Both the position numbers and the translations under genes were made by a program. The notes below the pieces were generated by a model, which worked only from the letters and a program-made list of their open reading frames with translations, had not been told where the DNA came from and did no database searches. Source: Paulinella micropora (Eukaryota > Cercozoa > Imbricatea > Euglyphida > Paulinellidae). From it: DNA of 64,000 nt. The stretch spans positions 187,676-251,675 of the forward strand of contig WBZZ01002600.1 in the NCBI GenBank assembly GCA_019918135.1. Reading direction: 5' to 3'. Of the stretch, positions 9,315-18,333 are shown piece after piece; positions within the stretch are counted from its first letter, which is position 1, and the number at the start of each line of letters is the position of its first letter.

Positions 9315-11594
9315 TTATTCCACTTGCACCACACAGTCGCGCAGGAAGGATGCCGCGGCCGAGTTGCCGTCGTCAACGTCCAGAATGTCGTACAAGCCGT
9401 CCAGCCGCTGCCAGGGCAGCGCGCCGGCCGGCACCGCCTTGCGGCTGTAGTACAGATAGAACAGGTTTATGCCACCCGGCTGAGCAAACTTCACTTGCCC
9501 TTTTTGGAGCTGGAGCAGTAGGCTCTGCAGCCTCTTGAACCTGCTCTCCAGCGACGGGTTGTGCGACACGCCATCCACTTCATAGTAATGTGGGTTGAAG
9601 CGAATGTACACTATAGGCAGCTTGGACAACCCTTCCTGCATCGCCAGCGCTGTGGCAATGTTATGCGTGCGCGCGAGCTCGCAACGGTAGCGCCGGTGCT
9701 CAAACTCGTCGTTGCCCACCATCAGCACGCACCTGTGCCAGTCGGGCAGTGACTGGAATAAGGGGATATGGAAATCTGGCCTGGCCCTCACAAAGCCTCC
9801 AAAGTCTGGTCCATCACACACTCCAAAGTCCACCGTGTTCACATAGTCCCGGTCGCAAGCCCAGCCCTGGCTGTGCAAAAAATCGGCCAGCTGCTGCTCG
9901 GTGCGAAACCGAGCGGCCAGGCCATCTGCCGTATGGCAGCACTGCACGTGGTAGTCCAGCAACCACGCTGCTTTGCAACGCGTCGTGCACGCCAACAAAT
10001 CTTGGTCTGGCTGAAACTTGGTAGTGCCGTGCAGCACAAAGCTGCAGACGTACTTCCAAGCCCTGCTTTCTTCGTGCCTTTTTTTATGCTGCTTGAGTGT
10101 GCTTGATCGCGCAAAGCTCATGGTGCACTCGTCACAGGCGTAAGGCTTCTCGCCCGTGTGCACGCGCTTGTGCGAAATGAGCTCGCCCGAGTTCACAAAC
10201 TTTCTGTCGCACTGGCCGCAGGCGTGCGGTTTATCGCCCGTGTGCGCAGTGCGCGTGTGGTCTGCGAGATTGCCAGAGCTTGCAAATCTTTTGTCACACT
10301 GGTCGCAGGCGTAAGGCTTATCGCCCGTGTGAGTGCGCGTGTGGTCTGCGAGATTGCCAGAGCTTGCAAATCTTTTGTCACACTGGTCGCAAGCGTAGGG
10401 CTTCTCACCCGTGTGCGCTCGGCGCGTATGCTCTGCGAGATTGCCCGAGCTCGCAAACTTGCTGTCGCACTCATCGCAGGCGTAAGGCTTCTCGCCCGTG
10501 TGCGCTCGGCGCTTGTGCATTATGAAGTCGCTAGATGTTGCAAACTTCCTGTCACACTGGTCGCAGGCGTAAGGCTTCTCGCCCGTGTGCACGCGCTTGT
10601 GAAAAATGAGCTCGCCCGAGCTCGCAAACTTGCTGTCGCACTCATTGCAAGCGTAAGGCTTCTCGCCCGTGTGCGCTCGGCGCTTGTGCATTATGAGGTC
10701 GCTAGATGTTGCAAACTTCTTGTCACACTGGTCGCAGGCGTAAGGCCTCTCGCCCGTGTGCACACGGCGTTTGTGCACAATGAGACTGCTAGAATTCGCG
10801 AACCTTTTGTCGCACTGGTCGCAAGCGTAGGGCTTCTCGCCCGTGTGCACGCGCTTGTGCCGTGTGAGCATGCTGGATTCTGCAAACTTGCTGTCGCACT
10901 GGTCGCAGGCGTAGGGCTTCTCACCCGTGTGTGTGCGTACATGTAGCCTCAGTTTGCTTGGTTTCGGAAAACGTTTGCCACAAGTGTTACAGACAAAGCG
11001 CCTGTCTAGCTCGGTTTGCATTGCTTGCCCCTGTGCCGGTTGTTTCGCACTGCCTTGTTGCCGCTTGTCTTTCTTGTATCTAATTTTAGTCTCCTGCCCA
11101 GCCCGCGCCAGCGGGCTGAAATGAGAGGGCGTGGGGGAGGCCTGCCCTGCCGGCGGCGCGGGCTGGGGAGGGGGTTGGGGCGCTGAGGGGGCCTGAACCT
11201 CGGGTTCTGCGTCACTCGCAGGTCGCAGACGCCTTCTCTTGCGGGATTGAAAACGCTGCGCAGCCTCCCGCTTCCGCTTGCGCCTTAGCCGGCGACGCGC
11301 AAGGCGCTCGCGCTTCTTTTGTAACCTGCGTGCGTGTGTAAAGCACAGCCTAAAGTGCCCGTCATCGGCCCACGGTTCAGCCTCGGCGGGTGCCGCGCTT
11401 TCGGACAAAGTAAAACAGCGCTCGCAGGCGGGAAGCCACTCTGCAGCAGGCAGAGTGAGGAGCAGGCTCAGCCTGCCTCCTGCTTGCAGGCGCAATCGCA
11501 CGCCTGAGGGCAGAAGGGCCACGGAGTCTCCAGCTTCGTACTTGGTCTTAAATGCGCGGGCCGCACTGGATTCGGCGCCGGGCACTGCTTGCAT
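9315..11594 (-). CDS. C2H2 zinc-finger array fused to a restriction-endonuclease-like domain
   Basis: The ATG at 11594 is chosen over a TTG at 11615. The 759-residue product has an N-terminal region of unknown fold, a basic Arg/Lys-rich stretch, then 11 C2H2 fingers joined by HTGEKPYACDQC-type linkers (about residues 200-510). After an atypical Cys/His segment comes a domain with RPDFHIPLF, NDEFEHRRYRCELAR and LPIVYIRFNPHYYEV. This order (R-x-R-P-D-F, D/E-E-x-x-H-x-x-Y-x-C-E-x-x-R, F-I-R-F-N-P) is one I associate with PD-(D/E)XK-like nuclease domains in large DNA virus proteins; catalytic activity is inferred. Near-identical fingers suggest recent tandem amplification. A palindromic element copy at 11098-11118 is translated within the N-terminal third. 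Confidence 0.85.
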   Translation of the reverse strand: MQAVPGAESSAARAFKTKYEAGDSVALLPSGVRLRLQAGGRLSLLLTLPAAEWLPACERCFTLSESAAPAEAEPWADDGHFRLCFTHARRLQKKRERLARRRLRRKRKREAAQRFQSRKRRRLRPASDAEPEVQAPSAPQPPPQPAPPAGQASPTPSHFSPLARAGQETKIRYKKDKRQQGSAKQPAQGQAMQTELDRRFVCNTCGKRFPKPSKLRLHVRTHTGEKPYACDQCDSKFAESSMLTRHKRVHTGEKPYACDQCDKRFANSSSLIVHKRRVHTGERPYACDQCDKKFATSSDLIMHKRRAHTGEKPYACNECDSKFASSGELIFHKRVHTGEKPYACDQCDRKFATSSDFIMHKRRAHTGEKPYACDECDSKFASSGNLAEHTRRAHTGEKPYACDQCDKRFASSGNLADHTRTHTGDKPYACDQCDKRFASSGNLADHTRTAHTGDKPHACGQCDRKFVNSGELISHKRVHTGEKPYACDECTMSFARSSTLKQHKKRHEESRAWKYVCSFVLHGTTKFQPDQDLLACTTRCKAAWLLDYHVQCCHTADGLAARFRTEQQLADFLHSQGWACDRDYVNTVDFGVCDGPDFGGFVRARPDFHIPLFQSLPDWHRCVLMVGNDEFEHRRYRCELARTHNIATALAMQEGLSKLPIVYIRFNPHYYEVDGVSHNPSLESRFKRLQSLLLQLQKGQVKFAQPGGINLFYLYYSRKAVPAGALPWQRLDGLYDILDVDDGNSAAASFLRDCVVQVE
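11098..11118 (+). repeat. Palindromic element copy inside the zinc-finger gene
   Basis: CCAGCCCGC-GCCA-GCGGGCTG followed by a GAGAGGGCGTGGGGG linker. Translated on the minus strand as a Ser/Pro/Ala-rich segment in the linker before the fingers. Confidence 0.8.
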
Positions 11595-12008
11595 CTTTTT
11601 TAGAAGAAATGCCAAGGTACAAAAGAAAACACAAGTGGGTTAGAGGGGGGGAGGAGGGGGGGGGAGGCAAAAAAAAGATGATAGAGCTTAGAATAAGAGG
11701 GAAGCCCCCCTCCTTCTCCTCTGTTTTTTATTGTTGCGGTTTTTTGTGTGTCTTGTTCTGAGCCCGCGGGGACCCTAAGGAAGGGGGTAGAAGAAAAGGG
11801 AAGAAGGCACCCCCTTCCCAGAAGCACCTGGGGAGGGGTCCCCCTCCCCCTCGCCTCTTCTCATTCTTGTGTCTTTTGCATGCCCCCCCCCCTTCCTTTC
11901 CCCCCCCACCTAAAGTATTTTGGGGCAGAGCAATTCTATGAGGGGGGGCAGCTCGACCACAGAAATGAACGTAAGCACAATCACCAGTGGGTGCACTCCT
12001 AAAGAACG

Positions 12009-12064
12009 CCAGTCCGCGGTAGCGGGCTGGAATTCGTTTATGATACAATTAGGTATCTTGAAGT
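12009..12064 (+). repeat. Palindrome plus AT-rich tail
   Basis: CCAGTCCGC-GGTA-GCGGGCTGG at 12009-12030 is followed directly by an AT-rich tail with TTCGTTTATGATACAATTAG and a GTATCTTGAA end. Related tails follow palindromes at about 15704-15735 and 16279-16312, so the two parts may form one composite element. Confidence 0.65.
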
Positions 12065-12117
12065 TTCGTTCTTGAAACTCCCTGCCGAGTTTTACTTGGC
12101 AGGGTGTCTCTCCCTCT

Positions 12118-12144
12118 CCAGCCCGCTTGACGCAAGCGGGCTGG
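12118..12144 (+). repeat. Long perfect palindrome
   Basis: CCAGCCCGCTTG and CAAGCGGGCTGG are perfect 12-bp arms around ACG. It is the longest clean version of the CCAGCCCGC palindrome in the window. Confidence 0.85.
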
Positions 12145-12287
12145 GTATAGATGATGTACACAGGGCGCTGATCAGAGAAGTTTTCGTTGCAAACCACACA
12201 GCGGGGGGCTGTCCAGTGTCTTTTTTCCTTGGCGGAGCAACGTGGTGCCAGCGGGATTCATCCCTTGCCAGGTAGCACCTAGCAGAG

Positions 12288-12574
12288 ATGCAGGGGAAAG
12301 GGGGGGTGCCTGAAAACACATTTTACATCGTGAACACCTACGCGGCGCACATGTACCGAACCCCGTGCTGGCGCAGGAAAAGCGCAAAGACAGGACTGCT
12401 CTTTTTACCTTTGCTGCCACGTTCCCAACTTTGCAACCTTGCTGGACAACGGTCACCGAGTGCCTGTCCAAGGACTTCTCGCGCTTGTACCTCTGGCTCA
12501 AACTTCTCAGCGAGCATACCCTTTCCGAGGTCTACGCGCGCAAGAGAAAAAGTCACACAAATATTCATGAGTGA
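12288..12574 (+). pseudogene. Gene remnant with frame change
   Basis: One frame encodes NTFYIVNTYAAHMYRTPCWR (from about 12312) and another continues with LFTFAATFPTLQPCWTTVTE to a TGA at 12572-12574. Together they look like one decayed coding sequence, but neither half has a recognisable domain. The last bases (CGCGCAAGAGAAAAAGTCAC) recur at about 14143-14180, linking this remnant to the gap downstream of the F-box gene. Confidence 0.3.
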
Positions 12575-13052
12575 TCCCCCCTGCACAAGCGCAAGGCGCT
12601 GCAGGCTGGCCGAAGACGACGAGCTCGACTGGCTGCGGTGCGCACGCTCTGCCGCCCGCCAGAACTACCAGCCATCGCTACCCGACACACCTAGAGTATT
12701 TTGGTGCTGTCTCTCAGCAATTCTATGCACGCGCTTATGGCACAGTATCCCCGTACGACCCGCGGCTGTGTGGGCTGGAGCCTCTAGCCACGACGCCGCC
12801 GGCGTCGGCGGCTGATCGGATCGCGGGAAGGGGGTGGGGAGGCGCCCCCCCCTTTTTTCTCCTGTCCCCCCCCTTCCTCCTGTCCCCCATCCCTCTCCCT
12901 CCCCCATCTTTCTTTCCCCCGCTGGTCCTCGTTGAATAAAGATTATCTTGTCAGATCGTTTTTCCGTACACTGTTTTTTTTTCCTCTTGCTCCACCGTCA
13001 CTTTTGTGTCGGGCGTCGGGTGCTTCGAACTCGCTCTGCTACCAAGCACAGC

Positions 13053-13868
13053 ATGCTCCCCAGGACGTACAAAACCAGGACAGGCCTGTCGGGGTCAGTC
13101 AGGGGCCGCAGCCCAACCGCGCGCGCGGGCCCTCTTCCCAAGAAGAAAAAAAGGAAGCTGGCGGCCGGCCGCCAAGCCTTGTTTTTAGACCTAGTCAGCG
13201 CTCTGCCACAAGAATTGATAAGGCTGATTGCCGACTGCTCACCCGCTTCCACCGCCAGGCTGGGTTTGACCTGCCGCGGTCTGCAGGCCAAGCTTGCGCA
13301 CTTGTCCAAGCTGGCACAGCAAAGCTACTTGAGCACGTGGCACCAGGACTTGAGTGAAACGATTGCAGAATTAGCGTTCCAATACACCAGTGCGAGCCCG
13401 GGGGAGCAGGCAGTGTCCCGCAGCGAAAGTCTCAGCTACGCGATCCCGTGCATGAACCGGCACATTGGCTACGACGAGACATTGGAAACCAGGCTGGATG
13501 CTTCTTATTTCTACGACTCGATAAGGCACGAGACAAAAGTAGGCTTAGAGCTTGTGTGCACCGACCCCGAAGTCTGCTGTATAGAATGCGGCGACTACGA
13601 ACGGGAGTGGTCGATGGGCCTCGCAGTAGACATACCCCCTTCCGAACTGAGCATGGGTAGTGTTGAGGCCGCGGTCAGAGAACTTGTTTCAGTCGAGGTT
13701 CTGAACAGGCTGTCGGATTTATATTTGAGCAGAGCCGTCCTGGTCGACCTGCGCTCCTTGGTGGTCCGCAGTCGTTCTAGGCTCCGGCGGGATTGGCTGT
13801 CCCTCATACCCAATTTTCACATGTGCGATAAGTGTGACGGAGAAGGATTGATGCGGCATTACGACTAA
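13053..13868 (+). CDS. F-box protein
   Basis: The ATG at 13053 is preferred to in-frame non-ATG codons upstream. The 271-residue product has a basic N-terminus with PKKKKRK (possible nuclear localisation). A single F-box-like motif follows at about residues 45-80: LPQELIRLIADCSPAS then LGLTCRGLQAKL. The rest is unrecognised, with two CxxC pairs (CCIECGDYE and MCDKCDGEG) that could bind zinc. F-box proteins recruit substrates to SCF ubiquitin ligases; such a role here is inferred from the motif only. Confidence 0.7.
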   Translation: MLPRTYKTRTGLSGSVRGRSPTARAGPLPKKKKRKLAAGRQALFLDLVSALPQELIRLIADCSPASTARLGLTCRGLQAKLAHLSKLAQQSYLSTWHQDLSETIAELAFQYTSASPGEQAVSRSESLSYAIPCMNRHIGYDETLETRLDASYFYDSIRHETKVGLELVCTDPEVCCIECGDYEREWSMGLAVDIPPSELSMGSVEAAVRELVSVEVLNRLSDLYLSRAVLVDLRSLVVRSRSRLRRDWLSLIPNFHMCDKCDGEGLMRHYD

Positions 13869-14309
13869 CCACTCTCAGGGCTCAGGCTACTTTAGGTTAG
13901 CCTGGGTGCAAGCCAAGAGGCAGGCTTCCGAACCTGTGCCAAAACTCTGCAGACACGCACGAGCCTTTGGCGTGATCTTGTCGTATCTTCGACCCGACGG
14001 AAAGTTCAAACAGAGGGGTCAAACCTTCTCGGCATACGAAATCGTACCCCGACACGTTCCAAGGACAGACGGCCTGGGAGATCGCAGAAGCATGCACTCT
14101 CGCGACCCAACCCCCTGCGGGCGAGTACACAAACTAAAAACGCGCACAAGAGAAAGTCACACAATATTCATTTGTGATCATAGCACATATCAAAGCGTCC
14201 CTTTCCTTGCTCATTAAAATTTATTCTCCTGTCTGTGTCTCCGTGCCCCCACTCTACACCGAAAAAAGGTGGTAGGGTCCCGACTCACCCAGAAAACGCT
14301 GTTTGTATA

Positions 14310-14356
<47 letters not shown>

Positions 14357-15042
14357 TGTTTGTGCTCCTTAGGGGCACGGCGGCGGGGGGTGCAGTCCGC
14401 TTCTCCCCCCCCCCCCCCCACAAGGGCGGGAGCATGCTCCTCAGCCCCTCACGTACGCCGTCCAGAACTGCCGGCCATCGCTAGGGCGCAGCAGATAACA
14501 GACGCTGAGCTGTGCGGGGCAAGCGCAGCAGTCAGCGTCTGCTCCGCACGCTAACGGAACACCTAGAGTTTTCTAGTGCAGAGCAATTCTATGAGGGGGC
14601 AGCTCTGCCACAAAAAGGAACATAAGCACAATGATCGGTGGGTCAGAAAGCCGGCACTCCCCGAAGAATGCCCGCCTCGTCTCTTCTCAGCCACAGTACA
14701 TTACTTGACAGTTCGAGCTCACGCGCTGCGCCAACGCTCCCTCCCAAACGATCGTGCTGGGGAAGGGAAAAGAGGGGGGGGGGGGGCACCCCCCCCTTCC
14801 GGCACCGGAAGGGGGGGGGGGCGCCCCCCCCCCCCCTGCACAAGGAGCACCCAAAGGTCATTGCACGTTGGCAGGCCACAATTTGTTTGATTTGCGTTTT
14901 TTGAAGGAGGGGGGGGGGGGGTGCGCTGAGCCTCCCCGTCCCCTTTTTTTTTTCTCTTGTGTGCGTCTATCTCTCATGCCTCTCCCCCCTTCCCCTCCCC
15001 CTCCCCCCCCCCCCCTCTCCTCTTGTGTCTCTCTCTTGCCAG
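13869..15042. other. Non-coding and decayed sequence
   Basis: Contains short frames at 13906-14137 on both strands that look partly protein-like but shift frame. A CT microsatellite lies at 14313-14354, preceded by TTTGTATAAAG. A dispersed fragment (14552-14680) matches 11905-12000. Paired G-run/C-run hairpins lie at about 14775-14835, and C-rich sequence runs up to the next start. No intact gene is supported. Confidence 0.6.
14313..14354. repeat. CT microsatellite (about 21 units)
   Basis: Uninterrupted CT repeat of 42 bases, the longest in the window. Confidence 0.95.
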
Positions 15043-15648
15043 ATGACGACGATGGATTTCGAGGAGCCTTCTCTCAAGAAGCTCAAGGTCGAGAGCGAGC
15101 CGCCCGCACACGAGCTGTCTTCCAACTCAGACCCGACAGCCGTCGGGTCTGAGCTGTCTCCGAACTCAGACCCGACAGCCGTTGTCGGGTCTGAGCCTGC
15201 ACGCGCTTATGGCTGTCGGGTACCCCCGTACGACCCGCGGCTGTGTGGGCTGGAGCCTCTAGCCACGACGCCGCCGCCGTCGGAGGCTGATGCCGCAAGT
15301 GCAGCCTTGCTGGCGGACCTGGAGCGAGTTTCTAGCGTGTTAGACAAAATCAAGGCTCAGGTACGCTCAGGACAATACAAAGAGCACGTGGCCCCCAGGG
15401 CCAGGGCTCTGACAGAGTGGGTCGGGTCCAAGAAAGGAACAGTGCGCGCCGAAGACCCAAAGGCGACGCACGTAGAGAGAGACATTTGGCGCGTGAATAA
15501 CAGCCTGGTGTTGATAAGTTATGCACTGGCCAGGCGGCGCATCGATGAACGCCCCTATGACAATTGCATTACTCCTTTGCTGAAGCAGGTGTCGTCCCAA
15601 CCAACCGCTAGAACGAGCGCTCCCAAGCGGCTAGACTTTTATGACTGA
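15043..15648 (+). CDS. Unknown protein with N-terminal tandem repeat
   Basis: Starts at the ATG at 15043 after a CT/C-rich leader; 201 residues. Residues 23-50 are a two-unit repeat (ELSSNSDPTAVGS / ELSPNSDPTAVVGS) encoded by 39- and 42-bp units at 15112-15192, each containing a small inverted repeat. Bases 15206-15285 repeat the fragment at 12730-12800 almost exactly. The C-terminal half (residues 85-190) is helical-looking and unrecognised. Ends in TGA, followed by a half palindromic element at 15652. Confidence 0.65.
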   Translation: MTTMDFEEPSLKKLKVESEPPAHELSSNSDPTAVGSELSPNSDPTAVVGSEPARAYGCRVPPYDPRLCGLEPLATTPPPSEADAASAALLADLERVSSVLDKIKAQVRSGQYKEHVAPRARALTEWVGSKKGTVRAEDPKATHVERDIWRVNNSLVLISYALARRRIDERPYDNCITPLLKQVSSQPTARTSAPKRLDFYD

Positions 15649-15651
15649 ATC

Positions 15652-15735
15652 CCAGCCCGCTTGCGCGGCTTCCCCCCAGCGGTTTGACTTTTCTTTTAAT
15701 TAAAATCGTTTCTGATTGAATTAGTTGTCTTGTTT
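15652..15735 (+). repeat. Half palindrome plus AT-rich tail
   Basis: CCAGCCCGCTTGCGCGGC at 15652-15669. After a short spacer comes the AT-rich tail ATCGTTTCTGATTGAATTAG with a TTGTCTTG end, matching the tails at 12032 and 16279. Confidence 0.6.
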
Positions 15736-15754
15736 TTAATTATAAAAGTAATCG

Positions 15755-16237
15755 ATGCAACGCGTCCCAAAGAAACTCGGAAAAATGCGTGCCAAGAGCC
15801 AAGCCGAAGCAGAACCCGACGAATGTGGGGTGGGCTCGAAGGATCCCGACGACGGCGACGAGCCGACGACGAGCCTACGGAGCCTACCGGTTGCGCTTGG
15901 CAGCCAGAAACTGCACGCACTAAGAAACCTTGATTCATTTTCAATCTCGCAAGCGTCGTCACCGTACGAGTTCCAAGGCTGTCCTCGCAGTCCTAAAGCT
16001 CCGAGCTTTTGTCGACCTTTGACGGATCTTCCAACAAGGCCCAGCCCGCTCGCATCTCCTTCCAAAAGCTTGCCACCGTTGGAATTGGAATGTTTGGCGC
16101 CACATAGCGACCAAGGCGTCGAACCGCATCTCTCGAGCTCGCCAACGTCGGAACAAGAATGCGCGACACCTGTCATGCCGGTGCTGCTGCTTCCATGCAA
16201 ACTAGTGCGAACCAAAACCCGGCTCGACCCGGGCTGA
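15755..16237 (+). CDS. Ser/Pro-rich hypothetical protein
   Basis: The ATG at 15755 follows TTAATTATAAAAG. The 160-residue product is rich in Ser, Pro, Leu and charged residues and looks disordered; no domain is seen. The antisense frame (15736-16215) is equally long, so the coding strand is not certain. The plus strand is preferred because it starts with ATG and ends just before the next palindrome remnant. Confidence 0.4.
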   Translation: MQRVPKKLGKMRAKSQAEAEPDECGVGSKDPDDGDEPTTSLRSLPVALGSQKLHALRNLDSFSISQASSPYEFQGCPRSPKAPSFCRPLTDLPTRPSPLASPSKSLPPLELECLAPHSDQGVEPHLSSSPTSEQECATPVMPVLLLPCKLVRTKTRLDPG

Positions 16238-16250
16238 GCAAAAGCAGGCG

Positions 16251-16312
16251 GCCCAGCCCGCTTAACTGTTTAATTAAATTCATTTACGATTGAATTAGGT
16301 GTCTTGAAACTT
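16251..16312 (+). repeat. Half palindrome plus AT-rich tail
   Basis: CCCAGCCCGCTTAACTG then TTAATTAAATTCATTTACG and ATTGAATTAGGTGTCTTGAA, the third copy of the composite palindrome/tail arrangement. Confidence 0.6.
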
Positions 16313-16343
16313 CTGAAACACCATGCTAGGCCGCTTGCTGGGT

Positions 16344-17072
16344 TTAGAACATGTGCACTTGGTCCTTGTTGTGCCAAAGCACCAGATACGCAAGGGCCAG
16401 AACGCACGTAACCAACAGCAGCAAAAATACGAGGCAACAGCCCTTGTTTTCTAAGGTGGGACCTGGCTGATAGTGCTCTAAAGTGATATCTTGCTGAGAG
16501 CTCGAATCGTTGTCTGGTTTAAATAGGCAACAAAAACAACACGTGTACACAACAGTCAGGAGCAGAAAGAACAAGCAGCTGATCCCTACGTTGCGAGTTC
16601 TGTGGTAATCCTCGCTGCACACGATGAATGGCGTGTAGTCAATGGTGCAAGAGCGGAGCCCCCAATCTGCATAGCAGACTACGTCGAAGCTCAGCGTGAT
16701 CTCGGACCACTTTTGGCGCCGTAGCTTGATATTGCTCTTGTACAAGATATTACCTTCGATATCCTCGGTATAGCGACGTTCGAATGGGCCATCCCTAATT
16801 GGTTGGGGGGTGTGCCACGCCTTCGGTTCGGCGTGGAATTCCCATTCTGGTTTTTGGGAAGACTGCCAGCGTGTGACCACGCCGGCCAGCTTGACAAAAG
16901 CGCAATCCGGAAACTCCGCAAAGGGCTGGACCTTAAACGCGTTTGCACGCCCCCCCGGCGCGGAGAGTGTCAACGAGTGCGTATGATTGTTCTGCGTCTT
17001 CAGCTGGGATTCAATCTCAGCTCTGTATAAGCTGGCTCCGGCAGTCCAGAGAAAGTGTAACAGCACCAGCAT
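16344..17072 (-). CDS. Membrane protein with Cys-rich ectodomain
   Basis: ATG at 17072. The first 15 residues (MLVLLHFLWTAGAS) look like a signal peptide. A luminal or external domain of about 150 residues ends in a cysteine cluster (VVCYADWGLRSCTIDYTPF, then IVC). Two hydrophobic segments follow (about residues 165-185 and 215-235) with a short Cys-rich loop between them. The cysteine cluster and first membrane segment match the protein at 49685-50203 (C-T-x-E/D-F/Y-T-P-x-I-V-C), so this is a two-member family. A virion-membrane role is possible but unproven. Confidence 0.7.
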   Translation of the reverse strand: MLVLLHFLWTAGASLYRAEIESQLKTQNNHTHSLTLSAPGGRANAFKVQPFAEFPDCAFVKLAGVVTRWQSSQKPEWEFHAEPKAWHTPQPIRDGPFERRYTEDIEGNILYKSNIKLRRQKWSEITLSFDVVCYADWGLRSCTIDYTPFIVCSEDYHRTRNVGISCLFFLLLTVVYTCCFCCLFKPDNDSSSQQDITLEHYQPGPTLENKGCCLVFLLLLVTCVLALAYLVLWHNKDQVHMF

Positions 17073-17383
17073 GCGGATCTTGCTGACAGCCCGCTCCTCC
17101 CCCCCCCCCCTTTTTTTTGGTTTCTCCTCTTATGACCTTTTATATATACCGAGCAACTGCACAAAAGGCACAAGATCCCCCCCCCCTGCCCTCTCTCCCT
17201 CGCATCTTCCCCGTCCTCCCTTTCCCTCCGCTCCATTCTGGGCGGTAGCTTAGCAATCCGCGCAAGCGGGCTTGTCTTTGAGCTCCTCTTGTACCAAGCC
17301 GATCGCGTTGCGACGGTTCTCTTCCCCTCCCATGAGATAGGGGTTCAGAACTTCCAAAAGGAGTAAGACTTCCAGCAGGGATC

Positions 17384-18058
17384 TCAGGAAAGACTTTTTA
17401 GCTCGGTAGCAGAGCCTGCACTAGCCCAGCCAAAAGACAGTACCTTGTCCCGAAGAATGGCCAAGGTAAGTTGGGGTGGGCTCAGGGCTGTTTCCCAGTG
17501 CCTAAGCCCGTCCATAAAGCCTTGCACACTTTCGTCGGACTGGCCCCCGAGTTGGAGTTTGGTGTAGCTATCCTGTAGAGCTTTCATGTCCTCGTGCATC
17601 TGGTTGTGAAAGGTAGGGCCGGCCTCTTTCTGGCGCACTTCCAGGGCTTTGACGCGCCACTGCTCGAGCTCCTGCGTCAGGACGCGCAAGTGTTGCAATT
17701 GTTCGTTTAAGCGCCTCTCGGCACGCCTTTGCTTTTTTTGTTTCTTCTTCTCAGAGTCATGGGCCGGCCCAGGGCTTGCTTGCAGACGAGTACTGTGCTC
17801 TGCCAGCGAGTTTTGTAGTTGGGCTAACGCCAAGCCCTGATTGGTGATTAAATTCTCGATAATGCAGAAGCAGTCATTTTCAGGGTCATAGCCGCCGGCT
17901 TGCGCACTCAGAGATAAGGGGGTGGGCGTGTTTATGCACGCATGAATTTCCTGAAGTCCCTCGCCGCCGGCCTCTGAGCTAGAGCAGTAATAGGTCGTAT
18001 GCACACCGACATATCTAGTGGCTTTGTCCCCCGTTGTGGATGGTGGTGTCGACGCCAT
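17384..18058 (-). CDS. Coiled-coil protein
   Basis: The ATG at 18058 is preferred over the non-ATG extension to 18079. The 224-residue product has a disordered N-terminus, then a Lys/Arg/Glu-rich helix (about residues 85-160, including EKKKQKKQRRAERRLNEQLQ) typical of a coiled coil, and a helical C-terminus. No enzymatic motif is seen. It is divergent from the kinase-like gene at 18334. Confidence 0.6.
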   Translation of the reverse strand: MASTPPSTTGDKATRYVGVHTTYYCSSSEAGGEGLQEIHACINTPTPLSLSAQAGGYDPENDCFCIIENLITNQGLALAQLQNSLAEHSTRLQASPGPAHDSEKKKQKKQRRAERRLNEQLQHLRVLTQELEQWRVKALEVRQKEAGPTFHNQMHEDMKALQDSYTKLQLGGQSDESVQGFMDGLRHWETALSPPQLTLAILRDKVLSFGWASAGSATELKSLS

Positions 18059-18333
18059 GGGTAAAGCACGAGCGCACACGAGCTGTCCAGTTTACTTTTC
18101 AACGACACGGCCGTTGCTTTTTTTGCTAACAATGGACAGCTCTTTGCAAAAAAAGGCAATCTGCTAGGGTTGGTTCGGGGAGGGAAAGGAAGGAGGGAGG
18201 AAGACGGGAAGGGCTCTCTCCCCGCCCCTCCCCCTTCCCCCCTTTTTTCTCGCCCTCTCTTCCCCCCCCCCTCCCCCCCCCCTCAGTTGCCAAACACAAT
18301 AGTAAAATAATCAAGACAGGCACAGAAACCGAC
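18059..18333. other. Divergent intergenic region
   Basis: Separates the coiled-coil gene (minus) from the kinase-like gene (plus). It contains GA-rich and C-rich low-complexity blocks (about 18178-18285) and then AGTAAAATAATCAAGACAGG before the plus-strand start. No gene is seen. Confidence 0.5.

Larger units (their letters stand above)
11595..13052. other. Repeat-rich region with gene remnants, no intact gene
   Basis: About 1.45 kb with low-complexity G/C runs (11640-11910) and two palindromes (12009-12030 and 12118-12144). It also contains two copies of a dispersed fragment (about 11905-12000 and 12688-12800) that recurs at 14552-14680 and 15206-15285. Protein-like stretches at 12288-12574 are listed separately. 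A C-rich block at 12840-12920 precedes the F-box gene. Confidence 0.6.

Noticed and set aside
10158..10946. 262-codon plus-strand open frame opposite the zinc fingers
   Set aside because: It is the antisense of a repetitive C2H2 array; its repeated Ala/Arg/Val sequence mirrors the finger repeat, and the minus strand is clearly coding.
15010..15045. Splice acceptor (CTCTCTTGCCAG before ATG)
   Set aside because: Resembles a 3' splice site, but the upstream sequence has no coding exon or donor; CT-rich leaders are common before genes here.
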